Assembly (NCBI RefSeq): GCF_000175635.1
Contig: NZ_ACVP01000037.1
Span: forward strand, 62,001-126,000
Direction: 5' to 3'
DNA from: Corynebacterium tuberculostearicum SK141
GTDB lineage: Bacteria > Actinomycetota > Actinomycetes > Mycobacteriales > Mycobacteriaceae
Length of the DNA stretch: 64,000 bases
Made by a program: the position numbers and the translations under genes. Every line of letters begins with the position of its first letter. Positions within the stretch are counted from its first letter, which is position 1. This document shows positions 37,782 through 44,600 of the stretch, piece after piece. Below the pieces are notes generated by a model. The model did no database searches, had not been told where the DNA came from, and was given only the letters and a program-made list of their open reading frames with translations.

Positions 37782-38373
37782 GTTCTGTAGTTCGCTTTCC
37801 GGGGTGATTCTCAGAGCTCACTTGTAGGACACCTAATTCACGAGCGCGGCGAACCATATATGCCGCCCGGTCGCGGCTCACACCAAATTGTTCGGATACT
37901 GTGCGAGTTGGGGGAACTCCAGTGTTGAGTGCTGCTTGGTAAACGTCCCTTACCCACTCAAGTACAAGGGAAGTATTTCCACGAGGCCATTCTTTTATTA
38001 CATGATCTGGCACCGTCGGTATCGGCTTAATACCCCGACCAAACGTTGCACCGTAGTACTCCCCCAGCTTTGTTGTTGCTTCATTGGCGAGGCGGGATAG
38101 GGGCAACTGGCGAAGCGTGGAACTGCCTATATAAGAGTCTTCGGGGTCGAAAGCTACGATGCCCTCAACTTCATATCTTCCGAAGTCAGTAAAGACAAGT
38201 TCTAATGAGAGTCGCTGTGTTCCGTTGTCGATGATGCAGTACGCATGTGCTGGTGCTCCCTTTGAAGCATCCTCGATGAAAGGCCCTTTGCCGAATTTTC
38301 CTTTACTGTTGGGCCTTTCTTGCCACTCTCCTACGGAGGTCACATGCCATTTGCTCATAAATCGAGTGTCCAC
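37738..38373 (-). CDS. Element-encoded regulator with C-terminal HTH
   Basis: 211 residues from GTG 38373, or 206 from ATG 38358 (MSKWHVTSVG). The N-terminal two thirds match no family I can name. The last 60 contain an HTH-like segment (RTVSEQFGVSRDRAAYMVRR) common in actinobacterial element and phage proteins, then a basic tail. Position upstream of and overlapping the integrase, and divergent from the Xis-like gene across a region with two 17-nt repeats, suggests it is the lysogeny repressor or activator. Function inferred from context. Confidence 0.7.
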   Translation of the reverse strand: MDTRFMSKWHVTSVGEWQERPNSKGKFGKGPFIEDASKGAPAHAYCIIDNGTQRLSLELVFTDFGRYEVEGIVAFDPEDSYIGSSTLRQLPLSRLANEATTKLGEYYGATFGRGIKPIPTVPDHVIKEWPRGNTSLVLEWVRDVYQAALNTGVPPTRTVSEQFGVSRDRAAYMVRRARELGVLQVSSENHPGKRTTEHAKKETTRRTNRDD

Positions 38374-38400
38374 TATTGAGTTCTTAGGGTCAAGACAAAT

Positions 38401-38417
38401 TCCCTCAAAGCTTGACA
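38401..38417. repeat. 17-nt repeat, copy 1 (candidate regulator operator)
   Basis: TCCCTCAAAGCTTGACA, 27 nt upstream of the divergent regulator start. It matches the second copy at 15 of 17 positions, in the same orientation. Confidence 0.6.
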
Positions 38418-38469
38418 GGGTTAGAGTCTATAATTAGTCTCAAAATTGTGCAAGCAAAGATATGCACAC

Positions 38470-38486
38470 TCCCTCAAAGTCTGACA
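38470..38486. repeat. 17-nt repeat, copy 2 (candidate regulator operator)
   Basis: TCCCTCAAAGTCTGACA, 24 nt before the ATG of the Xis-like gene. Centre-to-centre distance to copy 1 is 69 nt. Confidence 0.6.
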
Positions 38487-38510
38487 CTGACTATAAGAAA
38501 GGATTGTCCA

Positions 38511-38699
38511 ATGCTAAATCTGAAACGAGATGCCATGACGGCAAAGCAGGTATCTGAGCAAATCGGATTATCGGTTGCCACGCTTGCAACGTGGAGAAGT
38601 CGGGGCAAAGGGCCGGAATTTATTCGTATCGCTGGCCGCATCTACTACCTCAACACTGCAGTTCAAGAATGGCTGGATAAAGAAATCGCAGCCGCCTAA
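38511..38699 (+). CDS. Small MerR/AlpA-type HTH protein, probable excisionase
   Basis: 62 residues: a winged HTH (MTAKQVSEQIGLSVATLATW) followed by RGKGPEFIRIAGRIYYL and a short C-terminal helix. This is the AlpA/excisionase (HTH_17) pattern, in which the protein bends DNA to direct excision or activates transcription. ATG is preceded by AAAGGA at 7 nt. It is the first gene of the rightward operon and divergent from the regulator. Confidence 0.85.
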   Translation: MLNLKRDAMTAKQVSEQIGLSVATLATWRSRGKGPEFIRIAGRIYYLNTAVQEWLDKEIAAA

Positions 38700-38720
38700 A
38701 ACCCGATCAAAACACGAAAG

Positions 38721-38752
38721 AACCCCCAAGTAGTTGCAGCTACAAGGGGGGT
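38721..38752 (+). other. Strong hairpin just upstream of a ribosome site
   Basis: AACCCCC..GTAG pairs with CTAC..GGGGGGTT around a short loop. It is followed directly by AAAGGAG of the next gene. There is no T-run on this strand, so it may be an attenuator, processing site or mRNA stabiliser. On the other strand it could end antisense transcripts. Confidence 0.5.
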
Positions 38753-38768
38753 TAAAGGAGACAATCAG

Positions 38769-39056
38769 ATGCCTCAAGCACATCTCAATGATAGCGACTT
38801 CTACGTTCAAGTGGAAGCGAACGCGCCCTTTGGTCTATTCAACATCGAAGTGACACGTGATCCCCAAGACGGGGAACCCGTAATTCGCCTCCAGCCAACC
38901 TTTGGTGACTGGTGGGGAGCCGTGGACTTTTCTACTCAGGAGATTCATCAGTTCATTGAAAAGCTGAGTGACGCAGAAAAGATTGCGCAAGAACTAACGC
39001 CAATCAACCTTTACCCCGTTGGAATTCCAGCGGACAAGAGGAGCGACCATGCCTAA
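38769..39056 (+). CDS. Hypothetical element protein
   Basis: 95 residues with good Shine-Dalgarno AAAGGAG. The sequence is acidic and Trp/Phe-containing (RLQPTFGDWWGAVDFSTQEI), with no signal peptide or TM segment. I recognise no family. It overlaps the next gene by 8 nt, so it belongs to the replication operon. Confidence 0.75.
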   Translation: MPQAHLNDSDFYVQVEANAPFGLFNIEVTRDPQDGEPVIRLQPTFGDWWGAVDFSTQEIHQFIEKLSDAEKIAQELTPINLYPVGIPADKRSDHA

Positions 39057-39288
39057 CAACGGGATTACAACGTCACCAGACAAAAACTTTCGGAGCAGTC
39101 TTACACCGGAGATGATTGCGGATCTCAAAGCAGCCCAAGAAAAATACCGCCCCAGCGCACAGGCGATGGAGGAGGCAAATCAGCGCCGCCGTCAATACAA
39201 GCGACGCAAAGCAGCTGCTGCACGTTGTGAACCATTACCCGGCTACGCATCTAACCATCGTCTAGCCAGAGTAGGGGGCCTACGATGA
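39049..39288 (+). CDS. Hypothetical small basic element protein
   Basis: 79 residues from ATG 39049, preceded by AGAGGAG. A longer in-frame start exists but lacks a ribosome site. The second half is strongly basic (NQRRRQYKRRKAAAARC), suggesting nucleic acid binding. Its stop overlaps the next start as ATGA. Family not recognised. Confidence 0.75.
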   Translation: MPNNGITTSPDKNFRSSLTPEMIADLKAAQEKYRPSAQAMEEANQRRRQYKRRKAAAARCEPLPGYASNHRLARVGGLR

Positions 39289-39770
39289 GCGCCCTAGAAA
39301 CCACGTTAAGTCGTGAAGTACTGGCATCGGTGATAGCAGCACCCGCCGAGCAAGCTAACGCCGCTATGGCCCGTCTACAGGCCGCAGACTTCCCGAACTG
39401 GATACACCAGCGCATCTTTCACGCCCTGGACACCGTAGAGTTCGCCAACCACCAAGAACCCGGAAGTGTAATCATCCAACTGCATTCCCTACTTCTTGAG
39501 GCTGGGGAGCTTAAAGACGCGGATAACGGATTACGTGCGGAGCTAAACGCGCTACTCGAAACACGCGGGCACCCGGAGCAGCTACCGCGATTCGTGTCCC
39601 AAGTGGTGGATGAAGCCTACCGGCGTGAAGTCAAAGACTACGGCGAACGTCTAGTCACTAACGCCGATAACAGCGCACTAGAGGAGCTGGACGCGATTCT
39701 AAAGGGCATAGACCAAGTACGCGCCGCCCGGATGCGCATACGCCCTGTAACAGCCGTAAACGCCGCCTAA
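39285..39770 (+). CDS. Stand-alone DnaB-like helicase N-terminal domain protein
   Basis: 161 residues. The sequence pattern (EVLASVIAAPAEQANAAMARL, HQRIFHALDTV, LPRFVSQVVDEAYRRE) resembles the helical N-terminal domain of replicative helicase DnaB. No ATPase domain follows: the protein stops and a D5-type helicase gene begins 22 nt later. It may bind host DnaB or DnaG to recruit or block them, or act as a loader for the element helicase. Overlaps the previous gene by 4 nt. Confidence 0.75.
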   Translation: MSALETTLSREVLASVIAAPAEQANAAMARLQAADFPNWIHQRIFHALDTVEFANHQEPGSVIIQLHSLLLEAGELKDADNGLRAELNALLETRGHPEQLPRFVSQVVDEAYRREVKDYGERLVTNADNSALEELDAILKGIDQVRAARMRIRPVTAVNAA

Positions 39771-39792
39771 ACCCAAGGAGACTGATAACACT

Positions 39793-41220
39793 ATGGCCGA
39801 AGAACCAGAGTTCTACCCGCCGATTTCCAACGCTATGCTTGTGGCGAAAAAGCTGGTGGGTGACGTATTCAGTACGGAGGGGAATCGTAACACCGCGTAC
39901 TGGCGCGGACAGTGGTGGCTGTTCAACGGCACCCACTGGGAACAGGAAGAAAACGAGCTAGAAGTCAAACGCCCCATCTGGACACGCCTAGGTGAAGTCA
40001 TGCTATCCAAGCCCAAAGGCGCGGAGCCCTGGTCGCCAACGACAGCCAGTGTCTCGAATCTCATGGAACCGTTAAAGATTGCCCTTATGCTCAAAGACAA
40101 AAAGGATGCGCCATTCTGGATTGAGCAGGGCCACATCATGAACCCTCATGACCTTATTGTTCTGCAAAATGGTGTGCTCAACTTCCGCACAGGTAAATTC
40201 ATGCAGGGCAACCATATGGAGCTGTTTAATACCTGGTCGCTTCCTTTTTCCTACGATGCCACCGCCACATGCCCAACCTTTGAAAAGTTTCTAGACGATA
40301 CTTTCGCCCACGATCCTGCAGGACGCGCAGCAATCCAAGAGTTCGCAGGATACGCCATAAGTGGACGTACAGACCTGCAAAAGGCGCTGGTGCTAGTAGG
40401 GCCACCGGGTGGTGGTAAAGGAACTTTAAGCCGCACAATCCAACAACTTGTAGGAGTCGAAAACGTAGTCTCCCCATCCTTAACGAAACTAGGTAGTGAG
40501 TTTGGACTATCGGACTTAATCGGCAAACCCCTAGCCGTCATTGAAGACGCACGTAGCGACTACAGCCACACCAGCGGAACCACCGTGGAACGCCTGTTAT
40601 CCATTATCGGAGAAGATGCGGTATCCATTAACCGAAAGAATCAGTCCTACTGGAATGGCACCCTGCCTACGCGCATCATGCTGGTATCAAATGAGGTGCC
40701 AAGGTTCCCGGACGCATCCGGCGCGATGATTCGACGATTCGTTGCCGTTAAGCTGAGCAAGTCCGTGCCAGAAGAGGAGAGGGACGAAAAACTAGGAGCG
40801 AAGCTCAAAGCGGAGCTACCCGGCATCTTTAACTGGGCATTGGATGGACTGAAACGACTGGAACAGCAACACCACTTCACGGAGCCGGAAACGATGGCTG
40901 ATATTCAATCCATGATGAGCGACCTCAACAGCCCCGTGGCGAACTTCCTGGACGAAGAACCCACCTACAGGGTTACAGGCAACCCAAGTGATTATGTAGA
41001 GCTAAAGGCGGTTCATGCGGCGTACAAGAGCTGGTGTGAAGAGGTAGGGCGCTCGAACATGAATCAGCAAAACCTTGCCCAACAATTGGATTCAGTCTCG
41101 CCCGATATTGAGGTTAAGAACACTAAGCCGGATGCGTACACCAAAAAGGGCCGGTATGTGTTTGGTATCAAAAGTATTCCCCTTGTCCTAGCTAAAGAAT
41201 CTCACCAGCAAAGTGCCTAG
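39793..41220 (+). CDS. P4/D5-family replication protein with SF3 helicase domain
   Basis: 475 residues. A D5_N-type domain (GVLNFRTGKF, PTFEKFLDDTFAHDP) precedes the SF3 ATPase. Walker A is GPPGGGKGT near residue 203, Walker B-like AVIEDARSD near 248, and sensor LVSNEVPRF near 298. A C-terminal winged-helix region follows. This matches the C-terminal half of P4-type primases; the catalytic primase domain itself is absent. It probably initiates element replication by unwinding the adjacent repeat cluster, which begins at its stop codon. Confidence 0.93.
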   Translation: MAEEPEFYPPISNAMLVAKKLVGDVFSTEGNRNTAYWRGQWWLFNGTHWEQEENELEVKRPIWTRLGEVMLSKPKGAEPWSPTTASVSNLMEPLKIALMLKDKKDAPFWIEQGHIMNPHDLIVLQNGVLNFRTGKFMQGNHMELFNTWSLPFSYDATATCPTFEKFLDDTFAHDPAGRAAIQEFAGYAISGRTDLQKALVLVGPPGGGKGTLSRTIQQLVGVENVVSPSLTKLGSEFGLSDLIGKPLAVIEDARSDYSHTSGTTVERLLSIIGEDAVSINRKNQSYWNGTLPTRIMLVSNEVPRFPDASGAMIRRFVAVKLSKSVPEEERDEKLGAKLKAELPGIFNWALDGLKRLEQQHHFTEPETMADIQSMMSDLNSPVANFLDEEPTYRVTGNPSDYVELKAVHAAYKSWCEEVGRSNMNQQNLAQQLDSVSPDIEVKNTKPDAYTKKGRYVFGIKSIPLVLAKESHQQSA

Positions 41221-41385
41221 GAACATGTTCCATGTGTTCCAACAGGTCACGCCTAATTTTTAGCGTGTTCCAACCGTGTTCCGGAACAAACCAATAATCA
41301 ACGCCGGAACACAGGAACACACAATCTATGTTCTGGAACAAACCACATAACGCCCTGACCAGCAAGAACACCAAGAACATGTTCC
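41220..41385. repeat. GGAAC/GTTCC repeat cluster, candidate replication origin
   Basis: Ten exact GGAAC or GTTCC pentamers plus three one-base variants lie in 166 nt. Several pair as near-palindromes: GGAACATGTTCC at 41220, TGTTCCGGAACA at 41277, TGTTCTGGAACA at 41329 and AGAACATGTTCC at 41374. Two more exact copies lie at 44412 and 44429. The position directly after the helicase gene fits an iteron origin. The remaining gap to 41517 has no gene that I can support. Confidence 0.75.
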
Positions 41386-41517
41386 AACCAACTTCAGAGC
41401 GACAAATTTCGTCTGGACGTAATTACAGAGCTTGCAAACGGGGGGCGACCGCGTTCCCAGAGTCCTTTTAATGGGGTGGTCAACTAATCGACCGACTAAA
41501 AAAGAGTTGAGCATATC

Positions 41518-41961
41518 GTGAGCGATATTGATTATCAGGCCGTCCGGGAACTGTACGACCAGGGCCGGGGACGGAACGCAATTGCCAAGGAATTAGGCAC
41601 CACCACTCACCAAGTGGATCGTGCTTGCCGCGAGTTGGGCATCACGTGGGAGGGGAAGATCCCCACCACGGCTGTGCGAGTACGGTCGCGCCGCGCTGCT
41701 AATGAGCGCAATGAGGTCGCCGCTAAGTTCCGCGCATTGGCACAACGTGAGCTGGATAAGGCACTGAGTGCTGAGGGAGAGGACGCGGACATTCGCCGCC
41801 ACGTCACCGCCGCTGCTATCGCAATTCAACGCGACCTAGAGATTGCCGCGCATGTCGCTGAGCACAAGGAGCACAACGACCGCACCCCACAACAACGAGA
41901 ACAGGACAAGGCCCTGGACAAGGCCCTGGACGCGCTCGACCCGCTGAACACCTACCTATAG
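41518..41961 (+). CDS. HTH protein, possible small terminase-like subunit
   Basis: 147 residues. The N-terminal 45 form an HTH (YDQGRGRNAIAKELGTTTHQ), followed by a basic patch, a long helical region and an acidic C-terminus. Small terminase subunits share this plan of HTH plus helical oligomerisation region, and satellites often carry their own. No large terminase is present. It could equally be a transcription factor. GTG start, about 130 nt past the repeat cluster, so probably with its own promoter. Confidence 0.65.
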   Translation: MSDIDYQAVRELYDQGRGRNAIAKELGTTTHQVDRACRELGITWEGKIPTTAVRVRSRRAANERNEVAAKFRALAQRELDKALSAEGEDADIRRHVTAAAIAIQRDLEIAAHVAEHKEHNDRTPQQREQDKALDKALDALDPLNTYL

Positions 41962-41974
41962 GAGACCCAAACCA

Positions 41975-42703
41975 ATGACCACATTCAACTTCAACAACTT
42001 AACGCCTCAGCTCACGTTTCTAAGCGCTGAGATGGACAAGGCAATCACGTGGTTCGCCAAGAACCCTGACTACTCAGACGAGGGCAAGCGCAACCAGCTG
42101 AAGCGAGTAGCTGACCAGCACGGCTACACCGCCGCCATCAGCAAGCTACGAAAAGCCGCAGCTGCCCTCCCAGAAGCCGTAGCCAAGGAACAGGCCGGGG
42201 AGTACGCCAAGGTCTACCCACGGGCCAAAGACTCCACTGAGACACTGGCTGCAGAAATGGCAACACAGCGTTACCTGCAGCGTGAAGACCTTACTAAGAC
42301 GGACGGAGACAACAACAACCTTGCAGCCCTTCAAGCGGTGTTTAAGGAGATGGGCCCGTCTCCAGCCCGAACCATGCTGTTCGAGGAGATGCAGGCCCGT
42401 GGGATTACCAATGCGGAATTAATGCGAGGGTGTGAAGCTGAGGAAAACCCGGCGCTGAGGAACGCACAGCACACCGCTAACGCCGCTGAAACCACCGCCC
42501 GCCTTGTCAATGAGCAGCTGGACGATCTGGAAACCTCCCTGCAGAACCCGCGCATGAGCACTGCAGGCGACACCATGAAGCTAGACCAGATTAAGAACTA
42601 TCTCGTGAACTACTTCAGCGACGATATGGAGACGGACAGCCATATCACCTTTGAAAAGCTACGCCCGGCACCTGCTTTCAATACCCCTGCCCCAACGGAA
42701 TAG
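41975..42703 (+). CDS. Hypothetical helical element protein
   Basis: 242 residues, mostly predicted helical, without TM segments, Cys clusters or catalytic motifs that I recognise. It starts at ATG with AGGAGA upstream, 13 nt after the previous stop. Phage-like in composition (MTTFNFNNLTPQLTFL). It belongs to a three-gene run with the HTH protein and the coiled-coil protein. Confidence 0.75.
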   Translation: MTTFNFNNLTPQLTFLSAEMDKAITWFAKNPDYSDEGKRNQLKRVADQHGYTAAISKLRKAAAALPEAVAKEQAGEYAKVYPRAKDSTETLAAEMATQRYLQREDLTKTDGDNNNLAALQAVFKEMGPSPARTMLFEEMQARGITNAELMRGCEAEENPALRNAQHTANAAETTARLVNEQLDDLETSLQNPRMSTAGDTMKLDQIKNYLVNYFSDDMETDSHITFEKLRPAPAFNTPAPTE

Positions 42704-42716
42704 GAGACAAGAGACT

Positions 42717-43241
42717 ATGCGCACCATCGAGCAGTTAGAGGCCATTCTTAAGGCCCTCCGTGAGCAGTTGGCTGAGCTGCAGAACGATAGGAATAGTGGG
42801 GCTGAGGTGCCCGACTGGAAAGAGGCACTAGCCCGCCGTGAGCTAGATAAGTACACCGCCGAGCTGGAAGCACGCCGTAAGGAAAAGGCAGCGGTAGATA
42901 AGTCTAAGGCTGAGGCCGCTAAGCGCCACACCGCCCAACAGGACGCTGTTATGGAAGCGGTGGAGGAAGCGTACACCGTACTGGAGGAGGCCACCGCTAA
43001 GGCCGCTGAGGCTCACGAGGAGGCCATTAAGGGCCTGCCTGCCTACCGTGAGGCCCGCGCCGTTGAGGTGGAGGCATATCGCAACCTACGCGGCCTCGTA
43101 GAGCAGCTAGACGAACCGGAACGCGATGAGGACGGCCACATCGTGACAGACCGCGCCCCGTTCTACATGCACAATGGCAACGTGATGCAAAAGGGTTCCA
43201 TCACGCCCGGTCGATATGGTCGTGACCTAGACCGGATCTAA
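42717..43241 (+). CDS. Coiled-coil element protein
   Basis: 174 residues from ATG 42717, with AGGAGA upstream. Residues 1-135 are highly charged heptad-like helices (LEAILKALREQLAELQ; many Ala/Glu/Lys), and the end is a non-helical tail. The composition resembles phage scaffolding or capsid-size-controlling proteins, but many coiled coils look alike. It is followed by a strong terminator, so it closes the late-like operon. Confidence 0.75.
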   Translation: MRTIEQLEAILKALREQLAELQNDRNSGAEVPDWKEALARRELDKYTAELEARRKEKAAVDKSKAEAAKRHTAQQDAVMEAVEEAYTVLEEATAKAAEAHEEAIKGLPAYREARAVEVEAYRNLRGLVEQLDEPERDEDGHIVTDRAPFYMHNGNVMQKGSITPGRYGRDLDRI

Positions 43242-43260
43242 CTCCCGTAACCCTAAAAGA

Positions 43261-43304
43261 CCCGCCGTTTCGTTTGTACTCTTTTCCGAAATGGCGGGCT
43301 TTTT
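43261..43304 (+). terminator. Rho-independent terminator after the coiled-coil gene
   Basis: Arms CCCGCCGTTTCG / CGAAATGGCGGG with a 14-nt loop, followed by CTTTTT. It separates the operon from the WhiB-like gene. Confidence 0.88.
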
Positions 43305-43370
43305 CATGCCAAAAGTAACAGTGACTTAAACGTCTTGACCTGCACTAACTAACCGCCACGGCATTTTTAA

Positions 43371-43376
43371 TAGAAC
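43371..43376 (+). promoter_or_regulatory. -10 hexamer TAGAAC before the WhiB-like gene
   Basis: TAGAAC lies 6 nt before the GTG at 43383, and no Shine-Dalgarno is present. The gene is thus likely leaderless and independently transcribed. Confidence 0.4.
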
Positions 43377-43382
43377 ATTGGG

Positions 43383-44366
43383 GTGACAGCCCCAACACTG
43401 ACTAACGCGCCCTGCATTAACACCCGAAACCGCGCTTTCATCGACCCGGACAACGTTCCCCAACGGTCGATTAACGCCGCTATCCGTATGTGCGAGCACT
43501 GCCCAATGCGCAAAGAATGCGCACGTGTTGCGCTAGAAGCAGGCAGCATGTTGACGGGGGAGAAACTTCCAGCGGACGGGGTAATCATGGCCGGGGTAGT
43601 CACACACGGCAAAAGCACCGTTCACGAGCTGGAGATGATAGCCGGGATAGCAGCCCCGGTCTATGAGGGCCGTGCCAGAAAGCAGGGGAATGTTACCGGG
43701 AAGCCGTGCCTGAATTGTGGGCGCACCTTACATGGCTGGACACGTACCCCGGAGGAGATTCCGCCCGGCATGGTCATGCACTACAGCCGCCAATTCTGTG
43801 TGGACTGCAGGACGGCATTAAAGGCGTATCTGGATTCCTTGCCTGAAGAGGAGCGCCGGGTTAGGCGCGGCCTAATGAAAGTGGTTGACCGTAAGCGCCA
43901 CCACCACGGGCGGGAAGCCCATCTGAAGCGTCACCGTTACATCAACCGCAAGCGCAAAGAAATTGCCGTTGAATTGGGCGTACCCGTTGACTACATAGTT
44001 CCCCTGAAAGACGCTGCAAAGTGTCTAGGGTTCACTAAGGGCAAGACGAAAAGCAGGGCGACTAAATCCGGGGCGCTCTGGAGGATGGACAGATCTCCCT
44101 ACTGTAGGCAGGCGAACCTCCACGTCAATCTTGGGGCATTCGGTTATGAGTCTCCGCTAGTCCAAAAGCGTGAGGCGAAATCACGTGCTAAGGCCGCTGA
44201 GGAGCTTTGCGTACCCGTGGCTGAGGTAGTGAACTTGGAATACCTTTCGGAGATGCATGGCTTTACCGTTTCGGAGATGCTGACAAGGCTGCATGGCCGG
44301 GGCGTGGAAGTGGTCAATAAATGGGGCCGTCATTGGCTAGTTGAAGCGGAGGTTCCCCCGCTCTGA
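43383..44366 (+). CDS. WhiB-like Fe-S domain fused to a second zinc-finger region
   Basis: 327 residues. The first 75 fit a WhiB domain: Cys11, then CEHCPMRKEC (C-x25-C-x2-C-x5-C), and a degenerate GVIMAGV in place of the GVWGG turn. Residues 107-145 hold paired Cys motifs (CLNCGRTLHG, CVDCRTALK), probably a zinc finger. A basic His/Arg/Lys region and two related C-terminal segments (IAVELGVPVDYIVPL, AAEELCVPVAEVVNL) follow. WhiB proteins bind [4Fe-4S] and sigma factor region 4; phage copies can block host WhiB function. About 80 residues is normal, so the fusion is unusual. Role inferred. Confidence 0.8.
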   Translation: MTAPTLTNAPCINTRNRAFIDPDNVPQRSINAAIRMCEHCPMRKECARVALEAGSMLTGEKLPADGVIMAGVVTHGKSTVHELEMIAGIAAPVYEGRARKQGNVTGKPCLNCGRTLHGWTRTPEEIPPGMVMHYSRQFCVDCRTALKAYLDSLPEEERRVRRGLMKVVDRKRHHHGREAHLKRHRYINRKRKEIAVELGVPVDYIVPLKDAAKCLGFTKGKTKSRATKSGALWRMDRSPYCRQANLHVNLGAFGYESPLVQKREAKSRAKAAEELCVPVAEVVNLEYLSEMHGFTVSEMLTRLHGRGVEVVNKWGRHWLVEAEVPPL

Positions 44367-44381
44367 TTTAAGCCCGGAGAG

Positions 44382-44399
44382 GTGGCTATCTATTGGCTA
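44382..44399. repeat. Right arm-type repeat of the element
   Basis: GTGGCTATCTATTGGCTA, one mismatch from the left copy, same orientation, 131 nt inside the attR core. The intervening stretch also holds two GTTCC pentamers and no gene. Confidence 0.65.
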
Positions 44400-44519
44400 T
44401 TTTGAAAAATTGTTCCCGTTTCCAAACTGTTCCATGCAGTACGGTAACTGCAGGTAGATGGGATAAAGTGCCACAAAATGCAGGTTGCTACATTCCCTGA
44501 ATTATTAGCACAAACTTGC

Positions 44520-44569
44520 CACTTGTATAGCGTAGGTTGCGAGTTCAAGTCTCGTCTCCAGCTCAAAAG
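44520..44569 (+). other. attR (truncated tRNA-Thr 3' half)
   Basis: The 40-nt core 44530-44569 equals 36494-36533. The 5' half of the tRNA is missing, so this copy is not a functional tRNA gene. Confidence 0.92.
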
Positions 44570-44570
44570 G

Positions 44571-44600
44571 AGGCTGGGCCCCGGCGTGGGCCTAGCCTTC
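44571..44600. terminator. Hairpin past attR, original tRNA terminator
   Basis: AGGCTGGGCC(C) pairs with (G)GGCCTAGCCT with one wobble pair. It overlaps the end of the TetR gene. Before insertion it would have followed the tRNA directly. Confidence 0.55.

Larger units (their letters stand above)
36494..44569. mobile_element. Integrated element (phage-satellite-like or mobilisable island) in tRNA-Thr
   Basis: About 8.1 kb bounded by 40-bp perfect direct repeats of the tRNA-Thr 3' half. The contents are integrase, HTH regulator, Xis/AlpA-like protein, small proteins, DnaB-N-like protein, P4/D5-type helicase, GGAAC-repeat cluster, HTH protein, two helical proteins and a WhiB-like/zinc-finger protein. 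The base composition is more AT-rich than the flanks. No capsid, tail, portal, large terminase, FtsK/TraB or relaxase gene is seen. This suggests a satellite needing a helper phage, or another mobilised replicon. The boundaries are well supported; the class is inferred. Confidence 0.9.

Noticed and set aside
38412..38434. TTGACA ... TATAAT promoter in the element switch region
   Set aside because: The spacing is only 11 nt, too short for a sigma-70-type promoter. The TTGACA belongs to the 17-nt repeat.
44412..44433. Second origin at the right end of the element
   Set aside because: Only two GTTCC pentamers occur there, too few to call beside the 10-copy cluster.
44530..44569. Second tRNA-Thr gene
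   Set aside because: Only the 3' half is present. The acceptor 5' strand, D arm and most of the anticodon arm are missing, so it is attR.
36494..44569. Actinomycete integrative and conjugative element (AICE)
   Set aside because: The tRNA site, integrase and Xis fit, but no FtsK/TraB-type transfer protein or RepSA-type gene is present.
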